Shown: piece by piece, positions 1 to 7,644 of the stretch
Layout of the letters: each line of letters opens with the position of its first letter
How positions within the stretch are numbered: position 1 is the stretch's first letter
Origin: JBGSYN01 sp041750975
GTDB lineage: Bacteria; Pseudomonadota; Alphaproteobacteria; Geminicoccales; Geminicoccaceae
Length of the DNA: 22,534 nt
Reading direction: 5' to 3'
Assembly (NCBI GenBank): GCA_041750975.1
Contig: JBGSYN010000113.1
Span: forward strand, 1-22,534
Made by a program: the position numbers and the translations under genes
The notes under the pieces: generated by a model
What the model was told of the DNA's origin: nothing
Database searches by the model: none
What the model saw: only the letters and a program-made list of their open reading frames with translations

Positions 1-1220
1 CCGCCGGCGAGGACGGGTTCACGGTGCTGCCCGGCGGGCTTGCCGGCTGTTTCGTCGGCGGCGATGCGCAGGCCCTCAGCGAGGCGACGGTCGTCAAGGA
101 TGTCTGGGTCCAGGCGCGCGATCCGGCCGGCACCGCTATCAGCCTTTTGACGACCCGGCTGCGGACGGCGCATCTGCGGCGGACCGGCCGCGATCTGCCG
201 AGCCGGGCGGCGGACAATCTCTTCTGGCTCGGGCGTTATGCGGAACGCGCCGAGACGACGCTGCGGATCCTCCGCGCGGTGATCAGCCGGCTGCTCGACG
301 CCACCCGGCACGACCGCGATCCGAAACTCCTGAGCCGGCTGCTGTCGCTCCATCTGCGCGGCAAGATCCATGACCTCGGCGAGCAGGGGCATGCCTATTC
401 CTGGTTTCATCATGCGGTGGTGCTGCTCGCCACCGATCCCCGCGAGCCTTACGGCCTGCGCGAATCGCTCGAAGCCATACTCAGAACGGCGAGCCGGGCG
501 CGGGCCTATCTGAGCCAGGACGGCTGGCGGGTGATCACCGCACTCTGCACCGACGGCCGCTGGCGCGAGTTGCAGCAGCCGCGCATGATCGTGCCGCTGG
601 CGCGGATGGTCGACGACGCGCTCAGGAGCCTTTCCGCCCTCTCCGGCTCGGCCGCGGAGAACATGACCCGCAATTATGGCTGGCGCTTTCTCGAGCTCGG
701 CAAGAGGCTGGAACGGGGCCTCGAAGTGACGCGCATGGTCGGCAGCCTGACCAGCAGCGATTCCACCGAAGACCCCGCATCCCTGCGCGCGCTGCTCGAT
801 CTCTGCGACAGCTTTGCGACCTATCGTTCGCGCTACCTGATGACGCCGGTGACCGCACCGGTGCTTGATCTTTTGATCCTGGACGAGACCAACCCCCGAG
901 CGCTCGCCTATCAACTGGTGGCGGTTGAAGAGATCCTCGGCACGCTGGACCGGACGGGGCCTTACCGCTCGACCGAACATCGCCTGATCCTGTCGCTCCT
1001 GACGACGGTCCGCCTGATCGATGCCGACAAGCTGGCGCATCGTCCCGGAACGGGCATTGGAGGGGACGGGCCGCTCGACGAACTGCTCGAGCGGTGCAGC
1101 GCCGATCTGCGGGAGGCCTCGACCCTCATCGCGCGCAAATATTTCGTGCATGCGGAAAAGCCGGTCGCGACCATGGCGATGGCGAAAATGGACATCCACC
1201 TCCCCGAGTCGAGCGCATGA
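1..1220 (+). CDS. Circularly permuted ATP-grasp / alpha-E domain fusion, 5' end outside window
   Basis: The reading frame is open to the window edge (first complete codon at base 3), so the N-terminal part is missing. The first visible residues, including LPGGLA and VVKDVWV, resemble the end of a circularly permuted ATP-grasp domain. From about base 195 (LPSRAADNLFWLGRYAERAE) to the end, the protein is the mostly helical alpha-E domain (DUF403), with its typical repeated helical segments and a C-terminal HAEKPVATMA stretch. In known families these two domains occur fused or adjacent and are predicted to form amide bonds in an uncharacterised peptide or protein modification. A transglutaminase-like gene follows 28 bases downstream on the same strand, which is the usual partner. 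The fold assignment is firm; the substrate is unknown. An independent alpha-E gene starting at base 24 is possible but less likely, because the ATP-grasp-like residues run through that point. Confidence 0.85.
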   Translation, partial: AGEDGFTVLPGGLAGCFVGGDAQALSEATVVKDVWVQARDPAGTAISLLTTRLRTAHLRRTGRDLPSRAADNLFWLGRYAERAETTLRILRAVISRLLDATRHDRDPKLLSRLLSLHLRGKIHDLGEQGHAYSWFHHAVVLLATDPREPYGLRESLEAILRTASRARAYLSQDGWRVITALCTDGRWRELQQPRMIVPLARMVDDALRSLSALSGSAAENMTRNYGWRFLELGKRLERGLEVTRMVGSLTSSDSTEDPASLRALLDLCDSFATYRSRYLMTPVTAPVLDLLILDETNPRALAYQLVAVEEILGTLDRTGPYRSTEHRLILSLLTTVRLIDADKLAHRPGTGIGGDGPLDELLERCSADLREASTLIARKYFVHAEKPVATMAMAKMDIHLPESSA

Positions 1221-1248
1221 CCCAGAAGCACTTGCCCGAAGCGAGCGC

Positions 1249-2145
1249 ATGAGGCTCAAGGTCAGCCATCTGACGAGTTATCATTATGCGAGTGCGGTCT
1301 CATTCTCGCAGCATGTGTTACGGCTCGAGCCGAGGCCCTCGGTGCGTCAAGACGTTCACCATTATGCGCTGACGGTCGAGCCGTCGCCGACGCGATTATC
1401 GAACCAGAGCGATTTCTTCGGCAACAGCGTCAACCTGATGACGCTCTCCGAGCCGCATGAGGCGCTGCGCGTGCAGGCTACGAGCGAGGTCGAAACCAGG
1501 GCCGCATCCATGCCGGCGGACGAGTCGTCTGAGCCCTGGGAATTCATTCGCGACCGCTGCCAGGCGGTCGAGACGGATTTCGCCTTCGAGGCCAGCCGCT
1601 ATTGCTACGCTTCCCGCCGCACCCGGGCCAATGACGCAATCGAGCATTATGCCCGGCAGAGCTTTCCGGCCGGCCGGCCGGCGCTCGAGGCGGCGGTCGA
1701 ATTGAGCCACCGCATCCACACCGATTTTGCCTATGCCCCGGGTGCGACGACGGCATCGACGTCTGTGAGCGAGGCCTTCGCCAAACGCCAGGGCGTCTGT
1801 CAGGATTTCACCCATGTCATGCTTGCAGGGCTGCGGGCGTTGCATCTGCCGGGCCGCTATGTCAGCGGCTATCTGCTGACCCGGCCGCCGAAGGGGGCAC
1901 CGCGGCTGGTCGGTGCTGATGCGAGCCATGCCTGGGTCTCGGTCTGGCTGTCGGAACTGGGCTGGGTCGATATCGATCCGACCAACGATCTCCTGCCCGG
2001 CGAAAAGCATGTGGCGGTCGCCTGGGGCCGCGATTTCAGCGATGTCAGCCCGATGGCGGGCGTGGTGATCGGCGGCGGCGAGCATCAGCTCGACGTCGCG
2101 GTCGACGTGGCGCCGATCGAGGCGATGGGGGCTAGTCCGCTCTAG
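1249..2145 (+). CDS. Transglutaminase-like protein with bacterial N-terminal domain
   Basis: This is a 298-residue protein. The N-terminus MRLKVSHLTSYHYASAVSFS is typical of the bacterial transglutaminase-like N-terminal region, so ATG 1249 is preferred over upstream in-frame starts that lie inside the preceding gene. The papain-like core shows the expected triad: Cys184 in GVCQDF, His227 in DASHAWV, and Asp243 in DIDPTN. Family members are predicted cysteine peptidases or amide transferases rather than true crosslinking enzymes. It follows the ATP-grasp/alpha-E gene with a 28-base gap and is probably in the same transcript. Together these resemble the amidoligase-associated loci in which an ATP-grasp enzyme makes an amide link and the transglutaminase-like enzyme trims or exchanges it; that role is inference. 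The 3' end overlaps the stop of the convergent CaiB/BaiF gene by 14 bases. Confidence 0.9.
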   Translation: MRLKVSHLTSYHYASAVSFSQHVLRLEPRPSVRQDVHHYALTVEPSPTRLSNQSDFFGNSVNLMTLSEPHEALRVQATSEVETRAASMPADESSEPWEFIRDRCQAVETDFAFEASRYCYASRRTRANDAIEHYARQSFPAGRPALEAAVELSHRIHTDFAYAPGATTASTSVSEAFAKRQGVCQDFTHVMLAGLRALHLPGRYVSGYLLTRPPKGAPRLVGADASHAWVSVWLSELGWVDIDPTNDLLPGEKHVAVAWGRDFSDVSPMAGVVIGGGEHQLDVAVDVAPIEAMGASPL

Positions 2146-3343
2146 CCTCGTCCCCGGGCTCGACGATGACGCCTTCGTCCAGCAAGGCGCTGATTTCGCT
2201 ATCGCCGTAGCCCGCTTCTTTGAGGATTTCGACATTGTGTTCGGCAAGGCGCGGCGGCGGTCGACGGACCGAAGCCGGTGTGCGGTGCATGTTGATCGCG
2301 TGCCCGAAGCCTTTGTAGCCGTCGATTTCCTCGATCATCTCGCGGCTTGCCGTATGCGGGTGAGCGAAAACTTCGTCCATAGTGAGGACCGGCCCGGCCG
2401 GCACGCCGCGGCGCAACAGCTCGTCGCAGAGTTTCTGACCGTCATGCGCCAGCAGGCGCGGCTCGAGTGCGGTGCGTAGCATATCGCGATTATTGTTGCG
2501 GTCGCGGGTCGAGACGAAGCGCGGATCGGTGGCGAGTTCGGGGCAATCGAGGGTCTCGCAGAGCTTCGCGAACTGCCGGTCATTGCCGCAGGCGATGAAG
2601 ATCTCGCCGGTATTCGTCGGATACTTGTCGTATGGCGCGATGTTGGGATGGGCACTGCCGATGAGTTTGGGGTTCTGGCCCGTGAGAAAATAGTTGGCGG
2701 CGTGCGGATGGAGCAGTGCGATGCCGCTCTCATAGAGGCTGAGATCCAGCATCTGGCCCAAGCCCGAGCGCTCCCGCTCATAGAGCGCCATCAAGATGCC
2801 GTTGGCCGCCATCAGGCCCGTGCCGATATCGACCAAGGGAATACCGAGCCGCATGGGGCCGCTGGCTTCGCTGCCATTGATGCTCATCAGTCCCGAATAG
2901 GCCTGGACCGCGGCGTCGTAGCCGGGCAGGCCGCCGAGCGGACCGTTCGGGCCGAAGCCGCTGATGCGGCAATAGACGAGACGCGGAAAACGCGGCTTGA
3001 GAACGTCGTCATAACCGAGGCCCCATTTCTCGAGCGTGCCGATCTTGAGGTTCTCGATCAGCACGTCGGCGTCCTCGAGCAATCGGAAGAGCACCTCCCG
3101 GCCCAGGGGCTTCTTCAGGTCGAGCGTCATGCCGCGCTTGTTGCGGTTGATGCCGATGAAATAGGAGGACATCTCGTTCTTGAAGGGCGGTCCCCAGGCC
3201 CTGACCTCATCGCCCGAGGGCGGTTCGATCTTGACGATGTCGGCGCCGTGGTCGCCCAGGAGCTGCGTGCAATAGGGCCCGCCCAGAACGCGGGTGAGAT
3301 CGATTACCGTGAGACCGTCCAGGGCTCCTTTGGTCGCGGTCAT
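2132..3343 (-). CDS. Family III CoA-transferase (CaiB/BaiF type)
   Basis: A 403-residue protein of normal length for the family. Recognisable segments are LTVIDLTRVLGGPYCTQLLG at the N-terminus, ADIVKIEPP, a conserved NRNKRGMTLDLK stretch, GYDAAVQAYSGLM, and PLVDIGTGLMAANGILMAL. Asp172 in that last motif matches the catalytic aspartate that forms the acyl-enzyme anhydride in formyl-CoA transferase. Such enzymes move CoA between carboxylic acids in the cytosol. It is the last gene of the minus-strand operon; its ATG overlaps the stop of the subunit B gene by 4 bases, so translational coupling is likely. The substrate cannot be read from sequence. Having a family III transferase in the same coupled operon as a family I pair is unusual. 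Confidence 0.92.
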   Translation of the reverse strand: MTATKGALDGLTVIDLTRVLGGPYCTQLLGDHGADIVKIEPPSGDEVRAWGPPFKNEMSSYFIGINRNKRGMTLDLKKPLGREVLFRLLEDADVLIENLKIGTLEKWGLGYDDVLKPRFPRLVYCRISGFGPNGPLGGLPGYDAAVQAYSGLMSINGSEASGPMRLGIPLVDIGTGLMAANGILMALYERERSGLGQMLDLSLYESGIALLHPHAANYFLTGQNPKLIGSAHPNIAPYDKYPTNTGEIFIACGNDRQFAKLCETLDCPELATDPRFVSTRDRNNNRDMLRTALEPRLLAHDGQKLCDELLRRGVPAGPVLTMDEVFAHPHTASREMIEEIDGYKGFGHAINMHRTPASVRRPPPRLAEHNVEILKEAGYGDSEISALLDEGVIVEPGDEARAD

Positions 3344-4077
3344 GCCAGCTCCGGTTGCGCGAAGGCGTGCCGGGCGAAGGCGGGATAGGATTCTTCAAGC
3401 CTCCCGGCGATCCGGTCGCGCAGCAGGCTCAGGCGGCTGGGCTCGGGCAGTGAAGTAATTTTTACTTGAGGTGGCAAATGCATTTCGAATCCCGTCCTGT
3501 CCAACACTTCCTCGACACTATGGCCGGGATGGACGCTGTCGAGACTGAAGCGATGCCGTATTCGGTCAAATCGCATGATCGCGAGATTGGTAACCAGGAC
3601 TTCCGGGCCGCCCGGGCGGTGGATTTCGGGCGGGCTCCAGCCGGGAGCGCTGATGAAATCGACCTTCGGCACGAGGGTCCGACGGTCATGATCGGCCCGG
3701 AATAGGATGACGCGAGGAATGGTGAAATAGAGATAGGCCGACCCGAACGAGCCCGGGAACCGGCGCTGTACGGTCGGATAATCGCCCGTGCCGACGAGGT
3801 TGATGTTGGCTTCGCCGTCGATCTGAACGCCGCCCAGGAAAAAGACGTCGATGCGGCCCTCGCCGGCGCAGTCGAAGAGCTCGACGCCGCCATCGGTGAA
3901 GCGGTTGTGACGTCTCGAATGGAGGATCGTCACATCCATGCGCGACGACGCTTCGGCCTGGGCCAGAAGCGAGGCTGCCGCAGGAATGGGCGAGGCGGCC
4001 CCGACCGCCACATGACGCACCGGCCCGATCAGGTCGGCGAGCGTGCAAATAAGGAATTCATCCGGTGTAAGTTTCAT
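3340..4077 (-). CDS. Family I CoA-transferase-like subunit B (GctB/IpdB-like)
   Basis: A 245-residue protein that looks like the beta subunit of glutaconate-type CoA-transferases: an N-terminal VAVGAASPIPAAASLLAQ loop, then MDVTIL, then FFLGGVQIDGEANINLVGTG, and a late VTNLAIMRFD / SVHPGHSVEEVLDRTGF segment. In GctB the strand corresponding to MDVTIL is followed by the catalytic glutamate (Glu54 in the Acidaminococcus enzyme). Here that position reads His53-Ser54, so the acyl-CoA glutamate appears to be absent. The related hydrolase pair IpdAB, which opens rings of steroid-derived CoA thioesters, also departs from the canonical beta-subunit glutamate, so a hydrolase rather than a transferase is possible. 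The gene overlaps both neighbours by 4 bases (4074-4077 and 3340-3343), consistent with a stoichiometric heteromer with subunit A. Substrate unknown. Confidence 0.85.
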   Translation of the reverse strand: MKLTPDEFLICTLADLIGPVRHVAVGAASPIPAAASLLAQAEASSRMDVTILHSRRHNRFTDGGVELFDCAGEGRIDVFFLGGVQIDGEANINLVGTGDYPTVQRRFPGSFGSAYLYFTIPRVILFRADHDRRTLVPKVDFISAPGWSPPEIHRPGGPEVLVTNLAIMRFDRIRHRFSLDSVHPGHSVEEVLDRTGFEMHLPPQVKITSLPEPSRLSLLRDRIAGRLEESYPAFARHAFAQPELA

Positions 4078-4898
4078 GCGGGAACCGCCGCTGCCTCGAA
4101 AACAAAACGATCGAGGTAGGTCAAGAGGCCCTCGGGAGACTTCGAGGCCTCGACATAAGATTGCATGTGGGGAAGATCGGGTGGGTAGAGGTCGGAGAGG
4201 CCATGCGGCCAGGCGCCATGTTCGGCTACGGCGACAGCGTCGATATAGAACCCGGCGAGTGCGCCTGCCGCAGTGGATTCCTGCTCGAAAAAGCTGCCGG
4301 GCCGGATTCTTTCGACCGTGACCAAGGTTCGCTTCGAGGCCCGAGCCATCAGTGCAAGCTCTCGTCGGCGGCCGATCCAGATATTGCCTTCCTCGTCGGC
4401 GGCAGGCGCATGGAATATGGCGATATCGGGCTTGATCGCGGGCAGGATGACAATCGGATCGGGCCCGGTCGCAAGCGGATTTTGAATTATCTGCCAGTCG
4501 TAGCGGTATCGTTGGACGTCGCTGCCGATGAGCCCCCGCAACGGCATGAAGGGAATGCCTTTTTCAGCGGCTTCCAAGCCGGCGTGGACCGCGGGGCAGG
4601 TCGTGTCACGGATGACGATCTCACCGCGTTCGACGGCACGGCCGAAGCAGCGGGCACGACCGAGTTCGCCCATGGTGACGGCCGAGGTCTCGATCGACGC
4701 CACACAGCCGGCGCCGATCAGGAGGTCGGCCTGCATGCCGGAGGTCGGCACGCACAACAGTCGCAGACCGCGATTTCGCTGGCGGATGATGGCGCGCGTC
4801 AGAGCCATGGCAACGCCGCCATAATCGGCGGGGATGGCAAGGAGACTGCCCGGTGCGATGCGTCCTGCGAGATCGTCGAGGGTGGCGGCTTCGATCAC
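4074..4898 (-). CDS. Family I CoA-transferase-like subunit A (GctA/IpdA-like), GTG start
   Basis: From GTG 4898 the protein is 274 residues. It begins (M)IEAATLDDLAGRIAPGSLLA, the usual start of this domain, followed by GVAMALTRAIIRQ, a DLLIGAGCV strand, GIPFMPLRGLIGSD and PDIAIFHAPAADEEGNIW, all typical of GctA-type alpha subunits. An ATG at 4955 in the same frame would add 19 residues that do not look like the family and would overlap the methyltransferase by 61 bases. The GTG shares a GTGA overlap with the methyltransferase stop, matching the 4-base overlaps elsewhere in this operon, and has GAAGGCGAG about 9 bases upstream. Subunit A carries candidate acidic residues Glu70 and Glu78 near the active-site loop. 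With subunit B it should form an alpha/beta CoA-transferase or CoA-thioester hydrolase; the substrate is not deducible. Confidence 0.87.
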   Translation of the reverse strand: MIEAATLDDLAGRIAPGSLLAIPADYGGVAMALTRAIIRQRNRGLRLLCVPTSGMQADLLIGAGCVASIETSAVTMGELGRARCFGRAVERGEIVIRDTTCPAVHAGLEAAEKGIPFMPLRGLIGSDVQRYRYDWQIIQNPLATGPDPIVILPAIKPDIAIFHAPAADEEGNIWIGRRRELALMARASKRTLVTVERIRPGSFFEQESTAAGALAGFYIDAVAVAEHGAWPHGLSDLYPPDLPHMQSYVEASKSPEGLLTYLDRFVFEAAAVPA

Positions 4899-5743
4899 TT
4901 GGGGCGGCTCGCCTTCAATGAGAATGACAGCGGCAACCAGGGTTTGTCCGGCCATTGGTACATGCCGTCCTTGTCCTTTTTCAGAACCTCGAACATGCGC
5001 CAGGGCACGGCATCGTGCTCATGCAGCCAATCGAGAATGAGGCCCGCATCGATGAGGCTGGTGACAACATCGCTCAGCGGATGAATCCACTCGCAGGTGA
5101 CAGAGTTCTCGATCTTGGCGGCGCTGTCCGCATAGTCGCGTTCGTTATTAGTGCGCAGGGCCTCTCTCGCAAGATAGGGTGCGAAATAGCCGGGCATGCC
5201 ATTCGGCAGCTTGTTCTCATCATCGAAAACATAGGCCGTCGGATGGCCCTCAAGCAGGTAGAGAAAACCGCCCGGCTTGAGGAACCCCGCAATGATTTCG
5301 CCCCATCGGCGCAGATCCGGTAGCCAGACGATTGTCCCCCATGTGACGTAAACTCGATCGAACGCGTGGGGGCGGGGGATGGCTTCATTCGCTGCATAGA
5401 GATCCGCTTCAACAAAGCCGCAACGATCGCTCAGACCGAGTTCGCCGGCAATTCTGCGAGCCGCTTCGATCGCAGGTGCTGAAAAATCCAGGCCGGTGAC
5501 CTTGGCGCCGTGTTGCGCCAGCGTCAGGCTGTCGCGGCCAAAATGGCATTGCAGGTGCAGGATCTCGAGGCCTTCGACGGGGCCTAGCTCGGCTTCCTCG
5601 ATCGAGTGCAGCTTGCTGCTGCCGGCCCGCAAGGCGTCGAGACTATAGCTCTCCGCTTTCAGGTGGATGTCGACACGTTCATCCCAGTTCGCACGATTGA
5701 GGCTGCGCCAGGTATCGATTTCCGTCATCTTGAGGCTCGCCAT
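4895..5743 (-). CDS. Class I SAM-dependent methyltransferase
   Basis: A 282-residue protein with a Rossmann-type methyltransferase core. Motif I is the variant LEILHLQCHFGRDSLTLAQ, followed by the acidic strand end in KVTGLDFS, a FVEADLY loop and a FDRVYVTWGTIVWLPDL motif IV region, then FLKPGGFLYLLEGHP. The HLQCHFG variant is common in a broad family of uncharacterised small-molecule methyltransferases. It is the first gene of the minus-strand operon and couples through GTGA to CoA-transferase subunit A. ATG 5743 and ATG 5728 are both possible starts; neither has a strong ribosome-binding site. The start lies only 15 bases from the divergent membrane-protein gene. The methyl acceptor is unknown; context suggests a carboxylic acid or its derivative handled by the CoA enzymes. 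Confidence 0.88.
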   Translation of the reverse strand: MASLKMTEIDTWRSLNRANWDERVDIHLKAESYSLDALRAGSSKLHSIEEAELGPVEGLEILHLQCHFGRDSLTLAQHGAKVTGLDFSAPAIEAARRIAGELGLSDRCGFVEADLYAANEAIPRPHAFDRVYVTWGTIVWLPDLRRWGEIIAGFLKPGGFLYLLEGHPTAYVFDDENKLPNGMPGYFAPYLAREALRTNNERDYADSAAKIENSVTCEWIHPLSDVVTSLIDAGLILDWLHEHDAVPWRMFEVLKKDKDGMYQWPDKPWLPLSFSLKASRPK

Positions 5744-5758
5744 CGAAAGGGAGATTCC

Positions 5759-6220
5759 ATGCGCTTCTTCAGCACCCGACCACAGCTGATGGGCTGGGCA
5801 GTCGCCGGCGGAATTTTCGGGTTTTGTCTACAACAACTCTATTCGGGTCCGTTCAGCAAGGCCATTCACGGGACGTCGACCAGCCCGGTACTGTTTCTGA
5901 AGAACATCATCGGCGTCGACAGCGGCCTCCTGCCCGGCATTGCGTACGGCATCCTGACGATCCTCTGTTATCCGGTCGCCTATGCCTGGGTGTTGAGGCC
6001 GTTTTTCAAGACTTATTGGATCGTTCCGAGCAGCTGTCTCGGGCTGGCAAGCTGGTTCTTCATTTGCGGGATCGTCGCTCCCCTGGGCGGCAGTCCCTTC
6101 ATGCTGAATTGGGGGCCGGTAGCCATGTCTCTCTTGATCGGACACCTTTTGATGGGTTTGGGTGTCGGCGTGCTGGCCGAGCGCGGCTTCGTAGCGCTCC
6201 AAGAACCGGTGCATCTCTAG
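5759..6220 (+). CDS. Small four-helix membrane protein, function unknown
   Basis: A 153-residue protein. ATG 5759 is chosen because AAAGGGAG lies about 6 bases upstream and the residues before it in the same frame are antisense to the methyltransferase. Hydrophobic segments at about residues 11-27, 58-80, 88-110 and 120-140 predict four inner-membrane helices with short loops. I do not recognise the family; no catalytic motif is visible. It stands divergent to the methyltransferase operon with a 15-base gap and 47 bases before the aminotransferase gene, so it could be the first gene of that plus-strand unit. A role in transport or as an integral accessory protein cannot be told apart from sequence. 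Confidence 0.75.
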   Translation: MRFFSTRPQLMGWAVAGGIFGFCLQQLYSGPFSKAIHGTSTSPVLFLKNIIGVDSGLLPGIAYGILTILCYPVAYAWVLRPFFKTYWIVPSSCLGLASWFFICGIVAPLGGSPFMLNWGPVAMSLLIGHLLMGLGVGVLAERGFVALQEPVHL

Positions 6221-6267
6221 CGCTTTTTGCCTAGGCTGAACGGTGTGTATTTCTGGAGGAGCGGCTC

Positions 6268-7644
6268 ATGAATGTCTTGGAACGGCCCAATTACACGATC
6301 GAGACCGCCTACCGGCAGAAGACGCCGGGCTCGGCGCGGCTCGCCGACGCGGCAAGCAGCCTTTTTCCCAGCGGCGTGACTCACGACGGCCGGCATCTCA
6401 AGCCCTATGGCGTCTATATCGAGCGTGCCGACAAGGCCCATAAATGGGACGTCGATGGCAATCGCTACATCGATTATTATGGCGGCCATGGGGCGCTTAT
6501 TCTCGGGCATAATCACCCCGCGGTGGCAGCGGCAACCCAGAATGCATTGACGCAAGGCACCCACTTCGCCGCCGGTCACGCTTATGAGATCCGCTGGGGC
6601 GAACTCGTCAGGCAGCTGATCCCGAGCGCCGAGCGGGTCCGCTTCATGTCATCGGGCACCGAGGCCTCGATGATGGCCGTGCGGATGGCGCGGGCCCATA
6701 GCGGCAAGACCAAGATCCTCCGCTTCCGCACGCATTTTCATGGCTGGCACGATCACCTGACCGCGGGCTGGGTCAATCATTTCGACGGCACAGCACCGAA
6801 CGGCGTGCTGGAGCAGGTCGCCTCGGCGTCGGTCATGGTCGACCCGAATGACATCGACGCCATGCGGTCCTATCTCGAGACCGATCCGGATATCGCAGCC
6901 GTCATTCTGGAGCCGACCGGTGCTACTTTCGGACAGATTCCAACTCGCGACGGCTTTCTTGAGACCTTGCGTGAGGTCACCGCGAAAACCGATACCCTGT
7001 TAATTTTCGATGAGGTTGTGACGGGATTTCGGGTCAGTCCCGGCGGTGCTCAGGCGCATTACCGGATCACGCCGGATGTGACGATCCTCGCCAAGATTCT
7101 CGCAGGTGGAATGTCAGGTGGTGCCGTTGCGGGGCGCCGGGACATTCTGGATCTGGTGGATTTCGAGGCGGCATCGGCGCGGGGTTTCGAGAAAATCGGG
7201 CATCCCGGCACCTTCAACGCCAATCCGGTCAGTGCCGCCGCAGGGGTCGCTGCACTTGAAGTGGTTTCGGATGGCGAGCCGCACCGTATCGCCAATGCGC
7301 GGGCGGCCCAACTGCGCCAGGGCTTCAATCACGCCTTGGCCGAGCTTGGGGTAGCTTGGGCGGCTTATGGTGAATTCTCAGGCGTTCATCTCTTCACCAA
7401 TGTCCGTGGCCGCAAGCTCGACCCATGGGCATTCGATCCGTTCGATATCCCGTTCATGGAACTCAAGGATCGCCAGCCCGGTCTCGTCCATCGGGTTCGC
7501 GTGGCGATGCTGCTCAACGGCATCGACCTCACGGCCTGGCCCGGCGGGCTGGTCTCGGCTGCACACACCGAGGAGGACATCGAGGCGACGATCGAGGCGT
7601 TCCGCGAGGCGATAAGCCTGTTGCAGCGGGAAGGGTCGATTTGA
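6268..7644 (+). CDS. Class III aminotransferase, glutamate-1-semialdehyde aminomutase-like
   Basis: A 458-residue PLP enzyme with GGAGGAG about 6 bases upstream of the ATG. Motifs in order: LFPSGVTHDGR, YIDYYGGHGALILGHNHP, the phosphate-binding SSGTEA (129-133), FHGWHDH (157-163), the cofactor aspartate Asp248 in LLIFDEVVTGFR, and the Schiff-base lysine Lys276 in LAKILAGGMSGGAVAG. This pattern matches the HemL branch of class III aminotransferases. It is unlikely to be the housekeeping HemL: it is longer than HemL (about 430), carries an N-terminal extension, and is translationally coupled to an enolase-superfamily gene rather than to tetrapyrrole genes. Enzymes of this branch include mutases and transaminases of amino or keto acids. 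Exact reaction unknown; family assignment is strong. Confidence 0.92.
   Translation: MNVLERPNYTIETAYRQKTPGSARLADAASSLFPSGVTHDGRHLKPYGVYIERADKAHKWDVDGNRYIDYYGGHGALILGHNHPAVAAATQNALTQGTHFAAGHAYEIRWGELVRQLIPSAERVRFMSSGTEASMMAVRMARAHSGKTKILRFRTHFHGWHDHLTAGWVNHFDGTAPNGVLEQVASASVMVDPNDIDAMRSYLETDPDIAAVILEPTGATFGQIPTRDGFLETLREVTAKTDTLLIFDEVVTGFRVSPGGAQAHYRITPDVTILAKILAGGMSGGAVAGRRDILDLVDFEAASARGFEKIGHPGTFNANPVSAAAGVAALEVVSDGEPHRIANARAAQLRQGFNHALAELGVAWAAYGEFSGVHLFTNVRGRKLDPWAFDPFDIPFMELKDRQPGLVHRVRVAMLLNGIDLTAWPGGLVSAAHTEEDIEATIEAFREAISLLQREGSI
7628..7635 (+). promoter_or_regulatory. Ribosome-binding site deciding the TTG start at 7641
   Basis: GGGAAGGG ends 5 bases before TTG 7641, which itself overlaps the aminotransferase stop codon as TTGA. 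No ATG or GTG near this point gives a protein of family length, so this site fixes the start of the enolase-superfamily gene. Confidence 0.75.

Noticed and set aside
4161..5084. 307-codon plus-strand frame opposite the CoA-transferase A and methyltransferase genes.
   Set aside because: Low-complexity Asp/Gly/His-rich translation with no domain; the opposite strand holds clear family proteins.
6268..7644. Assignment as housekeeping hemL.
   Set aside because: Length, N-terminal extension and coupling to an enolase-superfamily gene argue for a catabolic paralogue.
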